DNA of 64,000 nucleotides from positions 1-64,000 of the forward strand of contig JAEZTQ010000028.1 in NCBI GenBank assembly GCA_023443625.1. The letters run 5' to 3'. Each line of letters starts with the position of its first letter. Position 1 is the first letter of the stretch. The translations under genes were made by a program, and so were the position numbers. The DNA is from Bacillota bacterium (GTDB taxonomy: Bacteria > Bacillota_A > Clostridia > Lachnospirales > Lachnospiraceae). The notes under the pieces are model-generated. The model searched no databases, was not told the DNA's origin, and saw nothing but the letters and a program-made list of their open reading frames with translations. This document shows positions 1-8,255 of this stretch, in pieces.

Positions 1-116
1 TTTGAGCACCTGCAAAGATGCTCTATTTGTCATGCGGTTTTCAAGGTTCAAATTTACTCGAGATACATTTACGCAATTCATTCAAAAAATATCGATATTA
101 GCTTGACATTTAATAG

Positions 117-326
117 TTAGTCTTTCTTATTATTTGTAGTAGTTGTTGTGTCATCATCTCCACCTAATTGAGAGCCGATAGCCCCTAATATAAATAACAC
201 AGCTATGCCTGTGATTATTTTATGCTTCATAAAAAAATTCCTTTGGTCCTTTCCACAACTCGGACACTTTTTTACCCCTTTCGCAATTTCTTTACCACAT
301 GCTTTACATTTAACTAGATTTTCCAT
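117..326 (-). CDS. zinc-ribbon membrane protein, small
   Basis: A 69-residue protein. An N-terminal zinc ribbon is visible as two CxxC knuckles (C7/C10 and C21/C24). One membrane helix follows at about residues 34-54, then an Asp/Thr/Asn-rich tail. The start is supported by an AAGGAGGCG ribosome site just upstream on the minus strand. Zinc-ribbon plus one-helix proteins are common in Firmicutes and mostly uncharacterised; binding of one zinc in the cytoplasm is inferred from the cysteine pattern. A remnant with a C-terminal membrane helix lies immediately upstream on the same strand. No specific function can be assigned. Confidence 0.75.
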   Translation of the reverse strand: MENLVKCKACGKEIAKGVKKCPSCGKDQRNFFMKHKIITGIAVLFILGAIGSQLGGDDDTTTTTNNKKD

Positions 327-368
327 GTTAACGCCTCCTTACATTTTCCTAAATGTTTTACATTATTC

Positions 369-602
369 CTATATATTTGCATAACATAACAGTATTAATA
401 TCAATAGTAAAACACTGTAAATAATTGAAGAGAGGAAAAATAAGACAAGCCTGTTATACTTTGTTAAGATGTTATTGTCAGTTTTCATTCTTAACAGCTC
501 TTTATTGTTATCTTCAAAATTAAAAGTAATAAGTCCTCTTTCTTCCAGTTCATTCAGTATGTCATTGTAATCTAATGAATTGTTGTTGCTGTTGCTAGGC
601 TG
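369..602 (-). pseudogene. remnant of a small protein with a C-terminal membrane helix
   Basis: On the minus strand this stretch stays open for about 78 codons but has no start at its upstream end, where it meets a TAA. The translation looks coding: an Asn/Ser-rich part, an acidic segment (LNELEERGLITFNFEDNN) and a terminal hydrophobic helix (SVLLLILILLCYANI). A 39-residue version could begin at the internal ATG. It is probably the decayed 3' part of a gene once next to the zinc-ribbon gene. The rest of the 327-773 interval shows no other gene. Confidence 0.4.
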
Positions 603-773
603 TTATATCTCAGTATTATCCTACAGTATATCGCTCAAAAAACAACGTAGAAAACAACTCTTATACTATAAATATAATTTGTGTAAATTAAACTTATAAT
701 GTATAATAATTCCATGTAATATTATTACATTTCATATCTATGAAATAATTCACATAAATGGAGGAGAAGCAAA

Positions 774-1226
774 ATGACGATTTATTGGTTGCAAATTATA
801 TTTCTTATTATTTTATTCTTTTTTGTTGAAATAGTAATATATACCTTTTATTTGATAATCAAAGCATTAAAAATCTATATAAGAAAAAATAATGATAATA
901 ATTCTGTAGTACCTACAAAAGGATCAAACAGGAAAACTAAAGTTAGAGCTATAGGTATAGTTGTCTTTAATTTTATTTTTGTGGCATTTTTACTTGCTAT
1001 GCCATATATTCAAAGAAATCATGATATATATAATACTGAAAATGTTATTGTATGTAATCAGAAGGATATTGATGAATTCACAAAGCTTTTAGGTGATAAT
1101 AAAATCCAATATAAAATTATTGGTAAAACAAAAGTAAAAATGCAGAATAAAGATGACTTTGATAAAGCTGTAAAAATCGTTCAAGATCATACTATTAGTT
1201 ACAGTATTGTACATGTAGAACATTAA
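774..1226 (+). CDS. membrane protein of unknown function
   Basis: 150 residues, preceded by a good GGAGGAG ribosome site. Two predicted membrane helices (about residues 5-30 and 59-80) are separated by a basic, Asn-rich cytoplasmic linker. The C-terminal 60 residues (from ENVIVC onward) form a small soluble alpha/beta-looking domain with repeated Lys. The last part resembles the short ligand- or signal-binding tails of DUF2007-type proteins, but the likeness is weak. Not recognised; a membrane-anchored accessory protein is all that can be said. Confidence 0.65.
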   Translation: MTIYWLQIIFLIILFFFVEIVIYTFYLIIKALKIYIRKNNDNNSVVPTKGSNRKTKVRAIGIVVFNFIFVAFLLAMPYIQRNHDIYNTENVIVCNQKDIDEFTKLLGDNKIQYKIIGKTKVKMQNKDDFDKAVKIVQDHTISYSIVHVEH

Positions 1227-1284
1227 TAAGAGAGTCACCACTTCTATTAATGGAGATTTTTATAAGATTATATAACCCCCCTGA

Positions 1285-1557
1285 GTGTATCGAGTGTGTA
1301 TTCGCCGGAGGCTGTTGCATTCCGCAGTGCTGCATATCAATGACCAGCAGACTTTCTATATAGTTGCATACCTAGAGAAGGATAATAATAAGGGATATTA
1401 TTATTTGAGCACCATTGATGGAGGTGATTCCTGGGAAAAGAATGAAATGATAGCCGAAGGAGGTCCCGGATTCATCTACTTAAATCGAGAGGGTACTATT
1501 ATGACAATTTCTGACGAGAATGATAAAACGATCAGGGTATTCCAATATATACAATAA
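1285..1557 (+). pseudogene. C-terminal fragment of a beta-propeller/BNR-type protein
   Basis: 90 codons. From residue 20 the sequence reads like the end of a beta-propeller: the YYYLSTIDGGDSWEKN stretch matches the Asp-box pattern S-x-D-G-G-x-x-W of sialidase/BNR repeats. The first 18 residues (MYRVCIRRRLLHS...) look non-coding and overlap a dispersed intergenic repeat (CGCCGGAG). No convincing ribosome site is present. Most likely a 3' remnant of a larger secreted or regulatory propeller gene. Confidence 0.4.
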
Positions 1558-1580
1558 CCTTGTACCATTCACTTCACTAT

Positions 1581-1646
1581 AATACAAAGACAGGGGTTGT
1601 TACAAAACTAAGGAAATAGTTTTGCGACAGCCCCTGTCTTTGTATT
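1581..1646. terminator. 30-bp inverted repeat, possible bidirectional terminator or mini-repeat
   Basis: Arms at 1581-1610 and 1617-1646 pair along 30 bp with three differences, around a 6-nt AGGAAA loop. The arm starts AATACAAAGACAGGGG. There is no run of T directly after it, so terminator function is uncertain. The length and near-perfection suggest a small mobile or repetitive element. Confidence 0.55.
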
Positions 1647-2103
1647 ATGTGTTTATCCCCTCTTAGATTCTTATATTTCTTATCCTGGTAGGGAATTTAA
1701 AGCCTCCGACGGACAGATTTTCACTTCCTTTGTATGGAGATTTGTATGGAGATATGTATAAACAACAATTTAGTAACAGTATGTAGCGTCAGAGTTTTGG
1801 TATGTAATAATATAATTATCCTTTGCAATTTGAATATCTGAAGCATTTAATTTAATTACCAGCAATCCTCCGACATGTTTATTACTAATATAATATGATA
1901 CCCTTTGGAAATTGTTACAACATTGGAATAAAAATAAAAAATTATTAAATAGAGAAATGTAATAAGTTTTAATAAGATTCAGTAATTTTGGTACAATATA
2001 ATATTGTGCTGTTTTTTTTATGGAAAAACAGCCAAACTATATGAATAGTTATTCTCTGCAATTTTACTTATAGGGTAATAAAAATAATAAGGAGGAGTTA
2101 AAA
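1647..2103. other. intergenic leader of the glucan synthase gene
   Basis: No gene seen. It holds a TATAAT at 1997-2002 with no clear -35 box, and a perfect 9-bp hairpin at 2008-2032 (GCTGTTTTT / AAAAACAGC) in the probable 5' leader. The strong ribosome site AAGGAGGAG lies at about 2090-2098. Confidence 0.45.
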
Positions 2104-5100
2104 TTGCTGATTACATTGGAAAGTGTCCATTTTACTATAAATATGCCTGTAAGTATTTTAATTCTGTTAATTGTAATAGCGCTGATTTGGTGTATACTTT
2201 TGTTCTTATATTGTCGTTTCAGCCATTTCCACAGTAGAATTTATTTTACTATGGACAAGAAAGGCAATTCGGAGGTTTTAGGAAATAAAGAAATAGAGCA
2301 GCAGATGTATGATCTGGCACAAAAACATAAACAGGCTAAGCCCATGCGCTACAATTTTGTTCTTGATGACTACAGTCAGATTGCATATAAAAAATTAAAT
2401 AAGATACGCAATAACACTTCTGAGATCTCAACAGACATAATTGCTTTAATCCCATCAGCACGCTGGCTCTTTGATAATTTTCAAATGATGTATCGTGAGA
2501 TTAAGAAGGTTAGAACTTCTGGAACCAGCTATGAGATATTACCGATAATAAAGTCGAAGGAATATCGTGGATTTCCAAGAGTATATATTCTGGCAAAAAG
2601 AATGGTAGCTCTTTGTGGAGGTCATTTAGATGAAGAGATGATTTCTCATATGTTAAGAGCCTATCAAAAAGAAATACCACTTACGGACAAAGAACTATGG
2701 GTTCTTCCGGAAATGCTAGGCTTTTGTCTTCTTGAGAACATTATTGAGGTTGCAGAGGATATCATTCATATCATTAATGTAAAATCAAAAGCCGATGCCT
2801 TTGTTAAAGAAAAGCTGGGCAATACACAGAATATTTCTGATATCGGAGTGTTCTTAGAAGATACGGATATGGATTGCAAGGAAGATTTCTCCTATCATTC
2901 CCATGTTATTTATCTTTTAAAGAACATGTCTTTTGATGACTATTCTATACAGAAATATATTGATTATCATTTTGGGACTGATAAGAAAGTGATGAAGCCC
3001 TCCTTTATTTATCTTGAAGAGGGGAAAATAGAATCATTTTTAGAAACCAATATTAGAGCTCTGATTATTAGCTTAAGAGAAATAAATGAATTAGATGTAG
3101 AACATTTGTATGAACAATCCTCCTATCTTGAGCAGATATTATCTCTTGACCCCGATGGTATCTATCCCAAGATGGATTCTGAGAGCAAGAGCATGTATCG
3201 TGATGTTATTGTAAGACTCTCTCATAAGTATAAAATAAGTGAGCAGGAGATAGTGAATGATTGTTTGGAACTTGCTAAGGAGGGGAGAGATGATTTATAT
3301 TGCTCCCATCATGTAGGAGCCTATCTCCTAGGCAAGGGATTTCCCATTCTAAAAGAAAAGATTTTGAATAAACCCATTACTAGCAATGGAGTGAAGACTA
3401 GAAACTGGAAGGGTTTTGGTTATTTTTGCTGTGCTTTCTTGATCTTGTTTACCATTAGCCTGCTCACGATTACTCTGATAAGTAGTCTAGGAGGACTTAA
3501 TGAACTAAGATGGTATGTTGTAATTTTACTGCTGGCTATGCCCTTACTGATTGATATCGTACTGGAGATTAATAATTTTATTTTCACAAGAAATATCAAG
3601 GTAAAGAAAATACCTTCTCTGGATTACATTGAGATGATTCCCGATAAGGCAAGAACCTTTGTGGTTATGCCGGTAATTGTATCTACCAAGGAACAGGGGC
3701 TGGAGTACTTAGAACGGTTACAAAAGCACTATTTAGCGAATAGACAAGCCAATCTCTACTTTGGGTTATTGATAGACCATAAGGATTCACCGGATGAATA
3801 TATTCCTGAGGATGAAGTGATTGAAAATGCACTAATCAGTCGGATTAATGAATTAAATGAGCAATATTTTGCTGCTTATCCAAGATTTTCTCTCTTCATC
3901 AGATATCGTAAATGGAATAAGTCTGAGAATTGCTATATGGGTTGGGAAAGAAAGAGGGGAAAGCTGGAGGAGTTTAATAATCTTTTAAGTGGAACACCCC
4001 AGGAGTATACAAGCTTTTCCCTAGTATTATGCGATAAAGAGCTTCTTAGTTCCTTCAAGTATGTAATAACCTTGGATGCAGACACCAATTTAATTCGTGA
4101 CAATGCAGCTAAATTGGTAGGGCTTATAGATCACCCTTTAAATCAGCCAGTTATAGATTATGAGAAACGAAAGGTGAAGGAGGGTTATGTAATTATTCAA
4201 CCTTCTGTACGTAATCATATTGTGGATAAGAAGGGGAGTCGTTTTGCTGAAATCTTCGGGGGTCAGTCAGGTTTGGCTCACTATTCGGCGGTCATTTCCG
4301 ATATCTATCAGGATATCTTTGATGAAGGGATCTATACTGGCAAGGGTATATATGATGCAAAAGCCTTTCATATGCTTTTAAATAATGTGATTCCAGAAAA
4401 TCGGGTATTAAGCCACGATTTATTAGAGAGCTGTTATGCTAGAACAGCCTTTTCCAGTACAGCCAAAATAATGGACAACTTCCCTAGTAGTGTTATATCC
4501 TATGCAAAAAGGGAGCATCGTTGGATTAGAGGCGACTGGCAGTTATTACCTTGGATTTTTAAGAGGAAGGTTATAGATGGTAGAGCATTTTGTGCCTTAT
4601 CAAAATGGAAGATATTTGACAACCTAAGGAGAAGCCTTGTTCCCTTAAGTAAAACTATATTCATTATTCTTAACCTAGCTTTATTTCCAAAAGCTTTTTA
4701 TTTGTGGCTGCCCTTGGTGCTTTTTAGCTATCTCTTTAATACAATTATTTTATTAATTTCAATCCTGATGCAAAAACTCTTTAGATCAAGGCTGGTTCTG
4801 GTATATAAGGGACTTATTAAGGAATTAGGACTTATGATAAAAAGAGCCCTGATTGAACTGGTGCTCACTCCCTACAGAGCTTATATTGCCACAGATGCTA
4901 TGATCAGAACAATGTACCGACTAATAATCAGCAGGAAAAATCTTCTTCGTTGGAATACAGCAGAAAGTGTGGATGCTTCCATATTAAATACACAAAAAGG
5001 GTATTTTCTCACTATGTGGAGTTCTCTAATTCCTGCTCTGGTACTTGTATATTTACTTCTAGTCAAGAGAATACACCCAGTAGGTACAGTTTTATATGGG

Positions 5101-8100
5101 GTATTAATTATCGCCTGGATTATGGCCTATTATATTTCCTATCAAGTCAGTCAGCCGAAAGTAAAAATAGAAGAAATCAAGGATTTAGAGGATAAGGAAT
5201 TTATATTAGAAACAGCACGTAGAACCTGGAAATTCTTTAAAGCCATGTCCGCAAAGGAAAATAATTGGCTTTGTCCCGATAATTATCAGCTGTCTCGTGC
5301 AGAGAGGATGAGTGATAAGACATCACCTACAAATATTGGACTCCAGTTTCTTTCTATACTAACAGCAAGGGATCTGGGATTTGAAACCTTAAGCCAGACG
5401 GTCATTTATACAGAAAATCTAATGGATACAGTTGGTAGACTTCTCAAATGGAAAGGGCATCTATACAACTGGTACAATATCAGAACCCTGGACGTGCTTA
5501 ATCCGGCCTATATATCTACCGTTGACAGTGGTAATTATCTTGGACATCTGATTGCCTTAAAACATGGTCTATTAGAGCAGATCAATAGTCCTATTTATAC
5601 AATGTCTTTGCTTAATGAACTGAAGATATCCCTTGGGCACATTGATTCTCAAAGGAAACTGCAAGATAATTATAAAACAATTGGTGAGTTTATTGAGGAG
5701 CTTACAGATATCTGGGAGGATTTGAGCGGGCGTGAGCTTCAAGGTAATGAAGAGTATCACAATCATAGTGAAATCCTTGCAGGGATTGAGTCAATGGTTA
5801 AAGAGGCTTCTGATTATAAGCTAAAAGAATACAGCTTATCGCAATGTCCCTCTTTACAGCAACTGGCAGATAGGGAGAATAAGAAAGTCAATGCAATGAT
5901 TAACAGAATTAAAGTGTTGTGTAATAAAATTGATGATATTCATGCCAATGTAGATTTTAGCTTTCTGTTTAATAGTAAGCGAATGCTCTTTCATATTGGA
6001 TATCATGTCTCCTCAGGTGCTTTGGATGCAGGATGTTACGATTTAATAGCCTCTGAATCCTCATTAACCAGTTTCTTAGCCATCGCCAAAGGTGAAGTGC
6101 CACAAAGACACTGGCAGAAGCTGGGAAGACCTCTTACTTTAATCAAAGGTATTCCCTGCTTTGTGTCCTGGAGTGGTACCATGTTTGAATATCTAATGCC
6201 TAATCTGGTATTGCAAGAATATGATGATTCTGTTTTTGCAGAGACATCTAAGGCAGCAGTACTGCAGCAAATAGAGTATGCCAAAGAGGCTAATATACCT
6301 TGGGGAATATCAGAATCACAGTTCTACCGCTTTGATATGAATTCAAATTATCAATATAAGGCCTTTGGTGTACCCAAGCTAAGACTTCAGCCAGTACGCA
6401 AAAATTCACTAGTAGTAACACCCTATGCTACCTTCCTTGCTCTGGAGTATAAAGAAAAAGAATGCTTCCAAAACCTTAGAAGGCTACAAGAGCTGGGAAT
6501 GTATGGTGAGTATGGCTTTTATGAAGCCATAGATTTTAACCATCCTAATTCAGTTGAGATGACACCTTATTGCATTGTAAAATCCTACATGGCACATCAC
6601 CAGGGAATGAATTTGGTAGCAATCGATAATTATCTTAACCATGGAATTATGAGAAAAAGATTTCATTCGGAGGCAATAGTAAAGGCAACCGAGGTACTCC
6701 TAGAGGAGAAGCGTCAGACTCATCTCATATCCCTTGCTAAGAGGGGTTATACCATTCGAGTTGGAAAGATTAACTATAGTGAAGATATTTACAATAACCG
6801 CTATGTATACAGTGTAGCTCCGAAGTTCTTAGTAGCTAATTTGCTATCTAATAATAAGTACTCAGTGATGATGACCTCTGATGGGGACGGCTTTAGTAGT
6901 TATAAAAATATCATGTTATACAGGTGGAGAGCTGATAGATATGCTAATACAGGTAATTACATCTATATTAAGGATGTAAGTAAAGGAAGAATATGGAGTG
7001 CAACTTATAATCCTACAAAGGCAGAGCCAGATGAATATCAGGTAATATTTTCTCCCTATCGGGGTGAATTTAAAAGAAGAGACGGAGATATCTCTTCCCA
7101 AATGGCTATCAGTCTTTCTTCAGATCATAATATAGAAATTCGTAAATTGGTATTAACAAACCGTGGTAAAGAACCTAGGCAATTTGAAATAACTAGTTAT
7201 CTTGAGGTGGTTGATGATACTCATTTGGCAGAAATCAGTCATCCCGCCTTTAATAAATTATTTATTGAAAGTGAATTTTTGGAAGAGCAGTCCATCTTTC
7301 TTTCTAAGAGGAGGGGAAGTAATGCGAAGGGAAAACCCTATATACTTCATATGGTTAAGACCAGTGGTAAGCTCCAAGATAAGGTGGAATATGAAAATGA
7401 CAGACTTAAATTTATTGGAAGAAATAATACCCTTGAGAATCCAGAGATGGTGGTAAATAGCTTGGAGCCTTCAAATCGTTCTGGCTTCTGTAATGATCCA
7501 ATTATGAGTCTTAGAGTGAAGGTAGCCCTGGGCGTTGAAGAAAGCACAAGTATTTATTTTATCACAGGTGTCAGCCAGAATAAAGAGGAAGCTATACAGA
7601 TGGGAGAAGAATTACAAAACTCTTATCGGATTGAAGATGTTTGCGAAAAATTCAGCCTACAGCGGGATATTGAATTAAAGTATCTAGAAATCACAGGAGC
7701 TCAGCTAAATGCTTTCCAAGATTTAATTAGTCCAATTTATTATCCCAATGGATCCTTTAGAGGACCTAAGGAGAATATTAGACGTAATTCAAACAATCAA
7801 AGCTTCTTATGGAGGTTTGGTGTATCCGGAGATAACCCCATCATGCTACTCAAAGTAAAGTCCATTGATGAAGCAGGGATAATTAAAGATGTATTAAAGG
7901 CATACGAATATCTGAGAATTAACAGAGTTATGGTTGACCTTATCATCTTAAGCGAAGCAAAACATGGATATATGCAGGAGCTGGATGACTTAATCAATGA
8001 TTTGACCAGTTCCTTAAGGATTTATGATGCGAGTAAAGATAAACCCAGTTTGTTCATGCTTCATTCTTATGAGATGATACCTTCTGAGATAGACCTTCTC

Positions 8101-8196
8101 TATACCGTTGCGAGGATTGTATTTACAGAGAAAACCGGTATTTATTTTCAGAATGTGAAAGAGAAGCAGCATGTATTGATCGATGAGTGGAAATAA
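2104..8196 (+). CDS. cyclic beta-1,2-glucan synthase-like membrane protein (GT84 plus glycoamylase-like and GH94-N parts)
   Basis: 2030 residues from a TTG start with a strong ribosome site. In order: an N-terminal membrane helix (about 14-38), a long soluble segment, two helices (about 436-495), then the GT84 glycosyltransferase core with DAD at 658-660, SHDLLES at 770-776 and the HRWIRGDWQ motif at 805-813. More helices follow (about 845-890 and 975-1025), then a glycoamylase-like domain (DNYQ...TSPTNIGLQ, MAHHQGM at 1496-1502) and a sandwich domain typical of the front of GH94. NdvB/Cgs proteins of about 2800 residues polymerise UDP-glucose into beta-1,2-glucan and cyclise it. Here the GH94 catalytic part is on the next gene, so product control is probably in trans. 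Whether the product is cyclic is not shown. Confidence 0.85.
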   Translation: MLITLESVHFTINMPVSILILLIVIALIWCILLFLYCRFSHFHSRIYFTMDKKGNSEVLGNKEIEQQMYDLAQKHKQAKPMRYNFVLDDYSQIAYKKLNKIRNNTSEISTDIIALIPSARWLFDNFQMMYREIKKVRTSGTSYEILPIIKSKEYRGFPRVYILAKRMVALCGGHLDEEMISHMLRAYQKEIPLTDKELWVLPEMLGFCLLENIIEVAEDIIHIINVKSKADAFVKEKLGNTQNISDIGVFLEDTDMDCKEDFSYHSHVIYLLKNMSFDDYSIQKYIDYHFGTDKKVMKPSFIYLEEGKIESFLETNIRALIISLREINELDVEHLYEQSSYLEQILSLDPDGIYPKMDSESKSMYRDVIVRLSHKYKISEQEIVNDCLELAKEGRDDLYCSHHVGAYLLGKGFPILKEKILNKPITSNGVKTRNWKGFGYFCCAFLILFTISLLTITLISSLGGLNELRWYVVILLLAMPLLIDIVLEINNFIFTRNIKVKKIPSLDYIEMIPDKARTFVVMPVIVSTKEQGLEYLERLQKHYLANRQANLYFGLLIDHKDSPDEYIPEDEVIENALISRINELNEQYFAAYPRFSLFIRYRKWNKSENCYMGWERKRGKLEEFNNLLSGTPQEYTSFSLVLCDKELLSSFKYVITLDADTNLIRDNAAKLVGLIDHPLNQPVIDYEKRKVKEGYVIIQPSVRNHIVDKKGSRFAEIFGGQSGLAHYSAVISDIYQDIFDEGIYTGKGIYDAKAFHMLLNNVIPENRVLSHDLLESCYARTAFSSTAKIMDNFPSSVISYAKREHRWIRGDWQLLPWIFKRKVIDGRAFCALSKWKIFDNLRRSLVPLSKTIFIILNLALFPKAFYLWLPLVLFSYLFNTIILLISILMQKLFRSRLVLVYKGLIKELGLMIKRALIELVLTPYRAYIATDAMIRTMYRLIISRKNLLRWNTAESVDASILNTQKGYFLTMWSSLIPALVLVYLLLVKRIHPVGTVLYGVLIIAWIMAYYISYQVSQPKVKIEEIKDLEDKEFILETARRTWKFFKAMSAKENNWLCPDNYQLSRAERMSDKTSPTNIGLQFLSILTARDLGFETLSQTVIYTENLMDTVGRLLKWKGHLYNWYNIRTLDVLNPAYISTVDSGNYLGHLIALKHGLLEQINSPIYTMSLLNELKISLGHIDSQRKLQDNYKTIGEFIEELTDIWEDLSGRELQGNEEYHNHSEILAGIESMVKEASDYKLKEYSLSQCPSLQQLADRENKKVNAMINRIKVLCNKIDDIHANVDFSFLFNSKRMLFHIGYHVSSGALDAGCYDLIASESSLTSFLAIAKGEVPQRHWQKLGRPLTLIKGIPCFVSWSGTMFEYLMPNLVLQEYDDSVFAETSKAAVLQQIEYAKEANIPWGISESQFYRFDMNSNYQYKAFGVPKLRLQPVRKNSLVVTPYATFLALEYKEKECFQNLRRLQELGMYGEYGFYEAIDFNHPNSVEMTPYCIVKSYMAHHQGMNLVAIDNYLNHGIMRKRFHSEAIVKATEVLLEEKRQTHLISLAKRGYTIRVGKINYSEDIYNNRYVYSVAPKFLVANLLSNNKYSVMMTSDGDGFSSYKNIMLYRWRADRYANTGNYIYIKDVSKGRIWSATYNPTKAEPDEYQVIFSPYRGEFKRRDGDISSQMAISLSSDHNIEIRKLVLTNRGKEPRQFEITSYLEVVDDTHLAEISHPAFNKLFIESEFLEEQSIFLSKRRGSNAKGKPYILHMVKTSGKLQDKVEYENDRLKFIGRNNTLENPEMVVNSLEPSNRSGFCNDPIMSLRVKVALGVEESTSIYFITGVSQNKEEAIQMGEELQNSYRIEDVCEKFSLQRDIELKYLEITGAQLNAFQDLISPIYYPNGSFRGPKENIRRNSNNQSFLWRFGVSGDNPIMLLKVKSIDEAGIIKDVLKAYEYLRINRVMVDLIILSEAKHGYMQELDDLINDLTSSLRIYDASKDKPSLFMLHSYEMIPSEIDLLYTVARIVFTEKTGIYFQNVKEKQHVLIDEWK

Positions 8197-8255
8197 CAAG
8201 GAAACTAAATTTACTCGGTTTTTGGAAGCTTACTGTGAGGAAGGAGGAGAAGATT

